A stretch of 64,000 bases of DNA from positions 1 through 64,000 of the forward strand of contig JADFUC010000733.1 of NCBI GenBank assembly GCA_019722365.1, in the 5' to 3' direction. How positions within the stretch are numbered: position 1 is the first letter of the stretch; every line of letters starts with the position of its first letter. The stretch is from Lithospermum erythrorhizon (lineage: Eukaryota; Streptophyta; Magnoliopsida; Boraginales; Boraginaceae). This document shows positions 24,783-38,199 of the stretch, piece by piece. The position numbers and the translations under genes are program-made. The notes under the pieces are model-generated. The model did no database searches, was not told where the DNA came from, and saw nothing but the letters and a program-made list of their open reading frames with translations.

Positions 24783-25946
24783 TCAAGTTATTTGCTTCAT
24801 GACAAATATCTTCATAGTAATGACATAAATTTATTTGTTATCATGCTGGTCATGCTTAGAACTTCATTTTCTCATTGGAACAATATTACAACTTAATTTA
24901 ATTTCTTATACTACTCATTAATTTTCCTCATTATGATTTTCATTACTTAAGATTAGTTAAGAATTAGAAAAAAATGGTTCTTGATTTGTTAGAGAAATTC
25001 AAGTTATTTCTCTCTTAAGTAGTGTTCACATTCGGTAGGGTATGAAGTCACAAGAGTGACCAAAGGTTGACTTGAAATGAAGGTACGTAGAAAATTCCAG
25101 CAACTTGAGCCTCTCTCGTCACCACTTTTAGGTAAGCATAAAAAATAATTTGGTGGGTTTAATTTCTTCTATTTTCCACTTTCTTTATATCCAGTGATTT
25201 TGATGTGCTTTAATTATATTACCGTGCTTAGTAGTTATCGGAGTCGTTGAGATTATTTTGGTTTTAGGTTTTGAATCTCAGAAAGTGTGAAACTGTCACA
25301 CTAACGGTCTCTCGAGCTTCCTGCTCTATAAATTACTCGAAGGAGTTATTGCTATATACTTACACTTCAATCACAATTTTTTTTTGCTTTTTAAATTAAA
25401 AACGATCAACAGTGGTTTCTGATGGTAGAAGCGTGGAATGAAGATAATTAAAGGCATGCTTGGTTTATATAGATACATTAAAAATTCTATAAATTAATAC
25501 TGTCATGACTGGTGAAATTTATTAATTTATAGAGTTATTAATTTATCAAATCTTAATTTAAAGAGTTTGGAATCGAAAAACGTTATTATTTTAGAGATTT
25601 ATTAATTTATCGAGTATTAATTTAAAGAGTTTTTATTGTAGTTAAGTAGAAAAATTAGTAAACTTGGATCATGTGCTATGTAGTACAAGTAGTAGTTAGT
25701 TATCTTGGTCACTTTCTTGGAAAGTTTCTGAAAATGCCAAAGAAAATTAATAACATTTCTTTGCTTTTGGTTTCCATACAATGAATTCCAACAAGGAGGG
25801 CCCTTGGTGATAGGGAGTAATGAGTGGTTGAATCCAAAAGAAGACTTTGAAGTCTACGTTTGTGCTCTATAATAAACCCCAAAAATGATGAAGTATACCA
25901 TCCCACATCATTTTACTTTTCATTATTGTTTTTGCTTCTTTCAACA
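24783..25946. other. Spacer before the NLR gene
   Basis: AT-rich spacer with no gene. It holds one small MITE-like repeat (25482-25638). The last 100 bases before the NLR start are T-rich (tttgcttctttcaaca just before the ATG), a plausible leader. Confidence 0.5.
25482..25638. mobile_element. Small AT-rich MITE, family member 1
   Basis: Contains aaaattctataaattaata at the left and taatttaaagagtttttatt at the right, with internal ttaatttatcgagtattaat strings. The segment at 42530-42699 has the same motifs in the opposite orientation (aaaactctttaaattaat at its left end). Non-coding. The superfamily cannot be settled from these ends. Confidence 0.45.
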
Positions 25947-28900
25947 ATGGAAGTGAATTCAGTGGCAAATGTTGTTATCCAAAAGCTCACTGATATGCTC
26001 ACTGATGAGAAATCAATAATTGGGAAAAAAGCCATAGTGGATCAACTCACCGAGATCAAGAATGATCTTGAAAAACTGCGTGGCTTATTCATTGTTGCCG
26101 AGGCTAAAAAGGGCAGTGAAGCTATCAAATTTGCAGCTGATTATCTGAAGTTTCTGTATTATGTAGAGGATGCTATTGAGACCTTTGCTCTAGGCATTTC
26201 CCTCCAACAAAAGAGGCTTGGTTTCTTGCTGAATCATGCTCTCTTTCTCAAGAATTTCACAGCTTACAAAAAGCTCAAGTTGAAGATTCAGAAGATCAAA
26301 AAGAAAATCGAAGATCTTGAGGCCAAAAACCGTAGTGAGCTCCAGGTTGCCAGTTTTCGTGCCCCAACACCTAGTCGTGATGATACTGATCAGCAAAGCT
26401 CTACTGATGATAACAATGTGGCAGATTTTGTTGCAAAAAATATAAGCAATGTGCCTGTCAGAACATCAAATGGGATACTGAGAAATATTTCATCTCCAAC
26501 AAAGTCAGATGTCAGTCTGATGGTAAGGTTTGAACCTCACAAGTCACTGAAAAAATCACATTCGGAAATTAGTCCTGATCGTAAATTATATAGCAAATTC
26601 AGTACCAGCTATTCATATAAAGCCGAAGAGTTGGGGCTTGTGGGTTTTGATACACACATTAATCAGCTAATTTATCAGCTGACTAAAGGGGATCACCAAA
26701 TTATTCCTCTTATGGGTGAAAAGGGCTCAGGCAAGACAACTCTGGCACGCACTATTCGTGCAACCATGAAAGTGAAGGAGTATTTTCAGTCCTCTGTTGC
26801 TTGGATCACTATTGATGAAGTGTCTACAGCACAGGATATTTTGCTTAATTTGTTGAAACAGGTGGGTAGTTCCAAGGACCAAGATCTCACTCATCCGGAT
26901 TTTGATCTAGATTCACTGATTGATAGGCTCAACAAGAGACTAAAAGGAAATAAATTCTTAATCGTGTTGGATGATCTTCGGGGAAGCGATACATGGGGAA
27001 AGATAAAAAATGCATTTCTAGACAACAAAAATGGTACTAAGATAATTGTGACCACTCGCCACAAGGCGGTAGCAGAAAGTGCAAACAGAGAATATTGGCT
27101 TGACATGGAAGGGCTGACTGATGAAGATACTTTGTACCTATTTGAACAGAAGTCTGAGTCAGAATGTCCGGAGAATCTAAAGCGAAAAATTATGAATATA
27201 TGTGATGGCTTGCCATTAAATGTTGTTCTCTTAGGAAGCCTCTTATCTACTAGACATTCAGATGATTGGCAAATCGAACTAGACAAGGGAGATTGGCAGA
27301 AATCAGGTCTTTTAGCCTCGAGCTACAATGATACAAGTGATGAAGAAAAATTGTGTCTACTTTACATGGTTCTTTTCCCCAAAGAGTATGATATTCCAGT
27401 AAGAAGGCTCCTTAGATTATGGCTTGCTGAAGGATTCATCAAGCGGCCAGATCCCGAGGATAGAGTGGAGGAATGTTTTAAAAGTCTTGTTCAACGAAGC
27501 CTTATCCTGATAACAAATCAGAGGTCTGATGGTGGCCACAGAAAATGTCAACTTCTAGGTGCTCTGCACGAGTATTTGTTCCCTAAGGCCATAGATATTA
27601 AACTTTTTCATGTTCACAGAAATATGCCTTGCCTTACAGATGAAGCTTCATTGGGTGCACGAAGGCTCGTTGACTTTGTGGATAGTAAGAAGTGCGATTT
27701 TGCTTTAAAATCTAAGCTTAAATCTTGCAGATCCTATCTGTCATTTAATTTCCAGAAGAAAGATACACCGGCAAGAGAAGTAGGGGTACTTCTCAGCAAT
27801 ATGTTAAAAAGTGGCTTCAGTTTGCTCAGGGTGCTTGATCTAGAGGGTGTATATAAACCAACCTTGCCTGATAATCTTGGAAATTTTTATCAGCTCAGGT
27901 ATCTTGGGTTGAGGTGGACTTTTCTGGACCATCTCCCCGCATCAGTGGGTGATTTAACTTACCTTGAGACACTGGATCTCAAGCACACTAATGTGAATAG
28001 TCTTCCAGCCTCAGTTTGGAAACTAAACCATTTGCGGCACCTGAATCTCAATGACATTCGACTTGACATGCCTGTTACCTCAAAGTATTCATTACCTGGC
28101 CTCATAACTCTATGTGGGTTATCAATTGTCGAGGGAGAATGCCAGGTGAAGAATGGTCTGGATAGGCTTCATCTGAGGGAGTTAGACCTCACGTTTCAGC
28201 TAGAAGATTGTGGAGAATTGCTTGATTGGGTTTCAGCTTCAACTTCTCTTGAACAATTGAGACTACGATCCAAGAGTGATCAAGGACGCCCATCAACACT
28301 CAGTTTGAAGCCATTGGCAGGCCTGACAAAGCTTTCTCACATGAATTTTCTCGGGAAACTGCCAAATCTACTTGCACAAAATCAGTTCCCCCCAAATCTG
28401 AAAGTCCTCACATTTTCAGTCTCTGAACTGAAAACTGATCCCATGGAAACACTGGGGCAACTCAAGCATTTGACTGTCCTCAGACTATTGGCCAATTCAT
28501 ATCTTGGTACGAAGATATCGTGCCCTCCAAATGGATTCAAGGAGTTGCGAGTCCTGAAACTCTGGATGCTGACAAACCTGGAGGATTGGGAATTGGGAGA
28601 AAATTGTATGGAGAAACTCAATGAATTGAGTATACGCTGTTGTACTAAGTTGAAGAGTGTACCCACAAAGTTGCTACAACAGACCTCTTTTAAGGAATTG
28701 ATTCTAAACAACATGCCTTCAAAATTCATAATGCAAGCCGAGAAAGAGAAAGCATATCATGTTTCTCTTATAAAAAAGAACTACACTTTCACGCCTCTGC
28801 CGGTTAGTTATTTCTTCTCCTTAGTACTCTTTACTCTCCCCTTTCATAGTAATAATGATTGTTGTTAATTCCATATATATTAGTAAAATACCTATCACTT

Positions 28901-29176
28901 CATATTTCACCTCACATATGGGAATGCTATCAGACTGAGGCTGTTCCTGAGTGGGAAGCTGCTGCTATGCTGATTAAGGCCTATGAGGAAGAGCAGCAAA
29001 GGTTGGAAGCCGAAATTCGGATCAATAAAGTCAAGGTATCTGAGTTGCAGGCCAAGATCCAGGTTCTGAAGTCCACTATCAATTTAGACGTCAATGACCC
29101 TGCCACCATCTCCGCTACTATCTCCGCTGCTCAACCAACTTCTGATGTTGTTGAGACTTCTAAGTCTTTTATGTAA
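25947..29176 (+). CDS. CC-NB-LRR immune receptor with C-terminal coiled coil
   Basis: Intracellular NLR of the CNL class, probably a pathogen sensor. Exon 1 is 25947-28802 and exon 2 is 28934-29176, joined in phase by a 131-bp GT-AG intron to 1032 residues. Domains: N-terminal coiled coil (about 1-160, with YYVEDAIETF where EDVID is usual), Ser-rich linker (about 160-245), NB-ARC with P-loop GEKGSGKTT (257-265), kinase-2 FLIVLDDL (337-344), GTKIIVTTR (363-371) and CDGLPL (419-424). The MHD position reads LHE (540-542). LRRs span about 620-940. Exon 2 adds an acidic/basic helical stretch (AYEEEQQRLEAEIRINKVK). The first upstream in-frame ATG (25860) would add 29 residues, but the ATG at 25947 begins a normal Rx-type N-terminus. 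No stops or frameshifts, so probably functional. Confidence 0.9.
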
Positions 29177-29820
29177 TTTCTCTTCTTTAGGCATGTTTTT
29201 AGGACAAATAGGGGGAGTATTTATTATTTGGTATTTTTTGAATTTCTATATGAATTTATTTGTTCTGGTTTTCTATGTCCAACTAGTACTGACTGTTGGT
29301 GTGACTGTGGTATTTGTTAATGATCGTGTGTTTTAACACTTGTGTTCTTTTTTCACTCTGAGGAGTTTCTGACGCTCTAGTGATTTGTCACGAAAAATTT
29401 TGGCCTGAAGGAGAGCTTATTGCGCGACATTTGACGAAGCTTTTTATAAATTAACAAATTTGGCCTATAACAAAGCAGACTGATATTATGAATTTGTCCG
29501 CTCTTAAAAGTATAAGGTTACTTGGTGTTTCATCAGGTTTAAAGAGATAATGTTTCATAAAGATTAATCGCGATCAAGAAAAGATCATGTCAATTCAAGT
29601 AAGACTGGGATTTGAGAAGTTGTGCGAATAAGAAAACTTCAGGTTCAATAAGATCTTGTTTTCGACCAAAAGAATTTTCTCTTGATATGTTTGTCGAATA
29701 TACAAGCAGTTACTACTACGATCTGCTTTTATTAGCGAAAGGTTTTTATTTCAAATCAAATATTTTACGTGAACCCTAATGTATATAATTGTGTGTTAAA
29801 ATTTACAACTTTGTTAATTT
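29177..29820. other. NLR 3' region and spacer
   Basis: T-rich DNA after the NLR stop, likely the 3' UTR for the first few hundred bases, with no gene or clear repeat. It ends where the duplicated Vma22-like segment begins. Confidence 0.45.
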
Positions 29821-30575
29821 TGACCGTTGAAACTTTCAACTTAAAAGTCAATGTGAAGAATCTTTATGAATTGGAAGATACTTCTTAAATGTAACCCAAA
29901 TTACAAAAAAAGAAAAAAGCTTTCTTGATTGATGCCATTTTGGCTAAAATATTTTCTTTAAGCATAAAAGGTAAACTTTCCCACTTGGCATTTTTTTTTC
30001 TTCGGTTTCAGCTCAAAATGCATTTTAAAATAAACTAAGTAGAAAATTCACATGATAGTTTTCTGCAGAAAAAAAGATTGCTTATTATGTGACAAAATTT
30101 GATATTTAACTGACACATTATGTATTATATAAGCATGATATGCGAAATCTAAGCTTTGAGAGTTTCCTGAACTAGAGTTGGCTGGATTTGGCTAGTACTA
30201 GACATTCCATGGGTGCTTCCCGGATTAGCAGCGTCTTGTTTGACCTTAAAAACCACAATGCTGCAACTTCAGTGCAAGTAAATCAAGATTGTATGAGCCC
30301 AATTCAATAACATGTATTTGTTGTAAGCATATCTTATGGTAAGCATATCGTAGTCACCACTTTGATACGAATACACAGTAAATTTATGGAGTCAGATTGA
30401 GCACCTGTATTTTGGTGCTAAATGTATTTTTATTTTCCCATATTTGTTCTTTTTTTTATCAGACTGAGCATTTTCTGATACTCTGAACTTTGTTGACGAC
30501 AGAGTCTGAGATAAAGGCTAGAAAATCGTAGGTCTTCACCTGTTGTTGATGACCAAGTAAGCACTTCATATGCCT
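29821..30575 (+). pseudogene. CCDC115/Vma22-like fragment, copy B
   Basis: Second copy of the intron 1 end to exon 3 segment. Exon 2 (about 30177-30286) is better preserved here than in copy A: it reads through WLDLASTRHSMGASRISSVL and on to TSVQVNQ without a break. Exon 3 is damaged: after the shared acagagtctgag it lacks four bases found in copy A, so the frame runs into a stop. No exon 1 and no exons 4-5 are visible, and similarity ends soon after the exon 3 donor. It is therefore a partial duplicate lying downstream of the NLR, in the same orientation as copy A. Confidence 0.75.
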
Positions 30576-31782
30576 TTTCAGGCTTTTCTGATTGTAAAGT
30601 TTGTCAATGCCAATTGTTAATTCTGTCATTCCGTTCTATGTTATTCGAAATATTGATCCGAAAAGGCAACTTCAAATCATTAAAGGTTGTGTGGGTGAAG
30701 AAGTGATGGAGGGAAGGAGGTGCGGCTGTAGCCCGTCCCCGAAACCCCGTATCGACACAAGCTTTAAATTTAGTCTGACTCCAGATCATAAATCATAACA
30801 GTCTTTTAATTTCTACATTTTATCCTCACTTATGTTCACTAATTAGAGACTTCCTAGTTCCGAATGCTTTCCATCCATTCCACTGACTGATTAATATTTT
30901 TATGGATGTCAAAGGGACAAACCACATAGATAAGAGCAAATGACCTGGCCCCACCACAGCATTTGGCCCATACCCAAACCCCGAAACATTTTTTTGTAAG
31001 ACAAATTTACTCGCTGTCGAGATTTGATCGTTAGACTCATGTTCAACCCAACTAACATTCCCATGTGTGAGGTGAAATATCAAGTGATGGGTATTTTTAC
31101 TAATATATATCGAATTAACCTCGCTCATTACGCGACGCGCTCCAAAAATATGCGATCCTTCCGAAAAGAAGACGAGACAATGTACTTCCAATTTTCCCTC
31201 CTCTCCTTCAGATCATCAGAATATTTTTACCTCTCCTAATACTAGTCCTCACCAAAGGCCTTATAAAAAGCCTTTTTCGATATATTCAATGAAGACATCT
31301 AAGAACTCTAATGATTAAAAGATAAGATATCCTATCATAAATTTTATTCTAATATAGGATAAATTAACACATAAGTTGAAATAAATAAAAATATAAGATT
31401 TTATATCTTCAAATCTTTTACTATAAAAAAGTTAGATCAATCATCGACAAGGCTTATATTTGTGTCTTTCTCAAACAATTTTTTTAAATTTTTTCCTGGT
31501 AACTGAAATGCTAGATTGAGAAGAAACCTTTCTAGTTGCTCCTTAGAAAGCTAACCGTTTGAAAATGTTCCTATAGTAAAGGAAAGGGTGACAGATTAGG
31601 TAAGACTATACATGATACTAAAGTATGTGGTAACTCCGTCTATAGACCATATAATACTTACACAAATGTGGATCTTCTACCTCTCTTATACAATTCGAAC
31701 ATTAGCATATCAGTTGCTAGGGTTTTATCACTAGACGGAACATGTATTGGGAACAATGTTTTTACTTGGTAATAAAAATTAG
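30576..31782. other. Spacer with no recognised gene
   Basis: Includes a slightly GC-richer block at 30660-30790 and a short hairpin near 31250-31280 (aaaggccttataaaaagcctttt). Neither matches a gene or element I know. The rest is AT-rich. Confidence 0.4.
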
Positions 31783-32116
31783 CTTATTTTTCTGTTGCCC
31801 CTCAATTATCATCTTCTTTTCAATTTGCCCTCTGATATTATTATCATGTTATAATGGTCCCTTATACTATTATCTTTTCAAATACCTTTATAGTTCATAT
31901 TTATTTATTAAATTGGATGCTTTGGGGGGAATTGAAAAGAGCTCGATATTTTAGAGGGCAAAATGTTAAAAAAAGGGTCAAGTTTAACGAAAATATAGAC
32001 CACAATGGTGTATTTGAAAAGATAATAGTATTAAAAGTCAAACTTAAAAGAATAATAGTACTAGGGGGCAAATTGCAAATATGCTATAATTGAGGGGGTA
32101 ATAAAGAAATAATAAG
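31783..32116. mobile_element. Foldback / MITE-like element upstream of FKBP18-like gene
   Basis: The left end (cttatttttctgttgcccct, then caattat) and the right end (ataattgagggggtaataaa, then gaaataataag) are inverted repeats with small gaps, about 334 bp apart. Inside are further mirrored pieces (caatttgccctc near the left, gggggcaaattgc near the right). No coding frame. The target duplication was not found. Confidence 0.6.
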
Positions 32117-32409
32117 TGTTGAAATATTAAAACAATAGCTTAGTTTGTCTAAAACTTAAAAATAAAATCTAAATTTGATAAAATTGTAAAATAAACTAAT
32201 TTTAGAGAGAATTCGATGGAAGTGATAACCATTAAATAAAAATGTAGTAAAATCAGGAAAGTGTTACAGTAGCTTGCCAACTAAAATTTGAACCAAAAGA
32301 CAAGTGTAAATTTGTTGGCCACAGTTGATGACACAAGTTGCCAAGTCAGAAAAGTATTGGATAGAGAGATAATCCATGGTTCCATAGCTTTGTCACCATT
32401 CGTCCAACC

Positions 32410-34308
32410 ATGGCTTCAACTCAGAGGTTTCAGACAACATGGGCACTTCATAATTCCATCCAACATTGTCCCAAAATACTACAAAACCAGCAGCAACTTG
32501 TTTTTCCCAGAAGGTCTATGATTTTGTTGTCTGGTTTGCAGTTTTGTCTAGTCTCCTTACCTCAACCATCTCTAGCTAGAGAAAGGCGTAACAAGAAGAA
32601 TATTCCTCCTGAAGATTATCTCACTACCCGTAAACTCCCTCCTTTTGTTGTTATTTATTTTTCTTGATTCAAATGGAATATACTGAAATAAATAATAACT
32701 CATTATTAGGCTTCTTATATATTTAGTAGATAGTATTTCGGAAACAGCCATCCTGTCATCACAGGTAAAGGCTGCGTACTATTTTTCATAGGGATTGGGG
32801 CGTGTTGATATTGATGATATTCTTGATTCATTCTTCAATAAAATGCAAGGTTTTAGAAAATTTGTTTTGTTCTTGTTGGGTGTTGATTTCTAAAGGGTTC
32901 TTTGAGTTCTTGAAATGAATGTTTCCATGACATGGACCGTGAGATGCTGAAAATGGATTGATTTTGTGGATGTTACACAGTTCATACTTGGTTAGTTTCA
33001 GTTATAAATTCAGAAGTTCTTGTTTAATTAGTATAATTCAATTATATACTTCAAATAATAGACATAACCAAGTGAAACTATATTTTGATTCTATTCCACT
33101 GACTCTTGGTAGAGAAAAATAGTTGAATTATGATGCAATGTTAACTTCTTGTTTAACTAATGCAATGTTAAATTCTAGTACATTACACCTACTTATATAT
33201 CTAGTCATTTGTCGGTGATGAATAATGTCAGCTTATGCTCTCATTTTAGTTCTTTAAAGCAGTGAAAATGCTTAAGATCCAACTTGGATGTCCAGTGCTT
33301 CAGTTGACTGATTGATTAATTATCCCAAAACAGCTGAGGGGATCAAATATTATGATCTTGTTGAAGGGAAAGGGGCCGTCGCTGAAAAAGGATCAACAGT
33401 TCAGGTTTATGTCCAAAACAAGAATAACCTCCAGTAACCTTCTTCATATTGTGATTTCTCGTTGGAGTATATGTAAGTAGTTTCTAACATTTTCTTGCTT
33501 GAAAATCTGTAGGTACATTTTGAATGTTTATATCACGGTATTACAGCAGTTTCAAGTCGAGAATCTAAAATCTTAGCAGGAAACAGAATCATATCTCAGG
33601 TTCTATGCTTTTTGTTGGTCACTCCCACCCCCCCTCTCCCGATATGTGGCAGGAAGTGACAATAATCCAAGTCGGTGTTTGGGTGAGTTTCTTTTATAGC
33701 TTATATGATGTGGCAGAAAAAGCTTCGGCTACATGCTTGTTTGCTTATACAAGCTTCCGAAAAAGCTCACCCGAATCTTGTGACGTTCCTGATATGGTAT
33801 TGTTCTTGATTCTTGAGTAGCCATACACATTTCAAATTGGATCCACACCGGGCAAAGAGAGAAAACGTGAGTTTGTGGACAACCCAAATGGTCTGTTCTC
33901 TGCACAGGCAGCACCAAAGCCTCCCAAGGCAATGTACACAATAACTGAAGGCATGAGAGTTGGAGGCAAGGTAATCTACCTTCATTGGTCCTCTCCTTCA
34001 GATCTGATTAAGTTGGTAATATAAGGTAATATCCTCACTATATCAGCCACTTCTGATGTTCCCCATTTCTTTGTCAGAGGACTGTAATTGTTAATCCTGA
34101 GGCTGGCTATGGTAAAAAAGGAATGAATGAGATACCGGTATTATCCTACTCATGTTACTTCAATACCTATATGCCTAAGAAGGCTAAAATTCATTTCTAT
34201 TGGTTACCAATTTAACTCAAAGATCATCTCGATATACTTGTGCAGCCTGACGCGACATTTGAGCTAAATATTGAACTTCTGGAAGTAAAACGTACACAGG
34301 GGAGTTAG
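32410..34308 (+). CDS. FKBP18: FKBP18-like chloroplast (thylakoid lumen) FKBP-type protein
   Basis: FKBP-type peptidyl-prolyl isomerase family member, expected in the thylakoid lumen. Six exons: 32410-32629, 33334-33404, 33513-33599, 33821-33970, 34078-34137 and 34246-34308, in phase, 216 residues. The N-terminus is transit-peptide-like (Ser/Gln-rich). It is followed by a twin-arginine pair (RR at 34-35), a hydrophobic stretch (MILLSGLQFCLVSL) and a likely cleavage after SLA (about 56). The FKBP fold runs from about 75 to the end: EGIKYYDLVEGKG, VHFECLYHG, GMRVGGKRTVIVNPEAGYG and a final IELLEVK. Several usual catalytic positions (the FDSS Asp, the Trp in the pocket) are not seen, so isomerase activity may be weak. 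Spacing and family length agree with Arabidopsis FKBP18. Confidence 0.88.
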
Positions 34309-35083
34309 CGTGCCGCATGCAAAATTGGTCTTGTTCCTTTTTCAGGGTGGAAAGTGATACTTTTGGCCACTGCTTTTCCCCTCTTTTCTCTAAAGATATT
34401 TGAGCAGATGCTCAATTTTGGTACACCTCCATACTATATTGCCTTGTTACTGATTTGTGATCTAAAGTGTATAATACTTACCAGTTTTTTGGAGATAATA
34501 TAAGACTCTGCTCATTGGCAAGCTGATTTAAGGCTTTCTTGTTGATCCGGAATTAGTTATCTAAGATAATAATGGGGAGTATACATTCTGTAAATTTTGT
34601 TTGTCATAGAAAAAGACATGCATCTGTTTACCCGGAGTCTCTTTAGAGGCATTGTGGGATGTCGATAAAAATAAGAGTTCTACAAAAGATGCAAAGAGCA
34701 ACTATTCCTAGATATATTACATAACATCCAAGTCTGCTCATAAAAAAAACTAGACGAACATACTTATGACAAAATCTCTTGAACAATTTTTCATTCAAGA
34801 TGCACAGAGAAGATCACATGTATCATCATGCGATGTAGATAGTTATAGAACATACCAAGATGTGAAGCAAAACATGACATATTTAATGAATACCTGTGTC
34901 TGGACAGGGAATTCAGATAACAGAAAAATAATTTTACTTTAGAAAAACAAACATGAGTGTTGATCAAAATATAAAAGTTTTTAGATTGTGTAGCTGCAAC
35001 AGCTGCAATCTAATCAACATGATTGAAGTACGATGAAAAATATAACATCCAAGCAGAAATAAAGAAAAACTCTAAACAAACAT
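34309..35083. other. 3' region of FKBP18-like gene and HSC70 3' side
   Basis: The first 300 bases look like the FKBP18-like 3' UTR. The last 100 bases before 35084 look like a genuine HSC70 3' UTR on the minus strand. No gene is seen. Confidence 0.45.
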
Positions 35084-36386
<1,303 letters not shown>

Positions 36387-38199
36387 CTGATAAAAGGAGC
36401 TCATATCAGTCAACTAATTAAACAGATCATAACTTATTTATAACCAAGTATAATTTAACAGATAAATTTACATATGAATCAACTCATGTTATTACATCTG
36501 AAAACATTACAACTATAAAATATGGTATCAATTGCTCACAAATTTTGAAAGACGGCTACATAATTCTCTAAGTAATAGATAGATAGTAACAGTAGTTGGA
36601 GTTATTAAACCAGCTTCAAATTACTTCAAACCATTATTTTAACCAATTTAAATCAAATATAAAACCAAAAAAGACTACTTCTAATACTCCCTCCAATCTT
36701 TCAAATTTTCAAGTTCCCGATTTTGGTGCGTTAACTTTCAAAATTTCGAAATCAATTATTTTGATCCCTACTGTTGGATGCTTCTTAGTTCTTACATTAG
36801 GTTTTACGCCTCATTATTTTATTTTTAGAGTTTGTATCTTTATTACCTTCTTGGAAGTTTCACATCTGTAAGCTTACATGTATTGTAATATGTAAGATTA
36901 TCGACAATATGAGACAATTTAAAAAGCAATTATTCTCTTTCACATCAGATTCTTTTTATCCCACAAAAATTATTTACTTTGATACTTTTTACATTTCCCA
37001 CAACTTGTCTACTTTAACCAATTTTTACATGTTTATTCCCAAATTACCCTCCCTTCCTTAAAGATCATTACCCCATCCATCACCATCAACACACGAAGCG
37101 GAAAAGTCAATGATCCAGAAACACATCGAGTTAACGTATGCTTTTCCCCCCTCCCATTTCGAATAGACCGGTCAACTCACGCTGGTCAACGACTGTTACA
37201 AGAAGGTTGACTCCGATGCGCCGCTACTTCGCCCTCCAAAGGCGGATAATTTGCGCTTCAAGATTCTTTGTCCCCTTTTTTATAGACTTGTGCTTCTTCA
37301 ACAAAATCTGGGTCACATTTGTGCTTCTGGATTATTTTTCATATTTGTGCCGACTGATGAGCGGAGGGGGAGGCCTCCCAAGGTTAGATTTGATTTACGG
37401 TGGTGGAAGGGGCTGAGTATTAGGTGTAAAATGGGAAATTTTAAATTTTAATAAAGTCAAACTCCATAATTTTTGATGGAGGAAAGATTATTTTCTTTCA
37501 CCACATTATTATCAAATATTCCAACTATATTTTACACTATATAGCAACGGATAATTCATAAAATAATTTACTTTTGTCTTTCTTACACATTACTATTACA
37601 TACTTTAACATATATAATCTTGAAAAATATATTAAAATTTTATTATCCAAAAAAAACAAATCAAGTCTCTATTAATAGATTTCGAAAAATAAAAAATATT
37701 GGTATGAACAAAATTTAATTTTTATTAGATTATCATCTCAAAAAAGACAAAATAAAAACTAAGTCGAGTTAAATGAAATAAAATGACAAAGTGGACCCCA
37801 TTTGTCATAGAATATCCCGTGTAATTCGAATACTCCCTTAAATCATCATATAAGTAAGATATTTGAGCTTACAGTTCTTATAAAATATGGGCATTTAAGG
37901 CATTTCACATTTTTTTCATTAACTAACACGCATTGCATGCAATGTTTGTGGGATTGGTTACATGCTTCTACTTGAATTGAGGTGAAAGTATAAGTATACA
38001 ATTTATAAGCACCATACTTACTAAATTCTGTAAGATCCTAAATGGGACTCCATTCTTTGTACTGATCTATGACAAAAAAATAATATTTAGTCAAGTGAGT
38101 AATTTAGTTTACTCAACTTTTAACCAAAAAAATAATAGTATTAGTATGTACTAAGTGCAGTAATGCCTCATTATCTAGTGTTGTTATTGAGTCGGGTAA
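36387..38199. other. Spacer with one GC-richer block
   Basis: AT-rich spacer. The block 37080-37430 is richer in GC and gives short open plus-strand frames (one includes RPPKADNLRFKILCP), but frames change quickly and I recognise no family. It may be a remnant of a gene or element. No terminal repeats found. Confidence 0.35.

Noticed and set aside
25860..25946. Upstream ATG as the NLR start
   Set aside because: It would add a 29-residue hydrophobic extension not usual for CNLs. The ATG at 25947 begins a standard Rx-like coiled coil.
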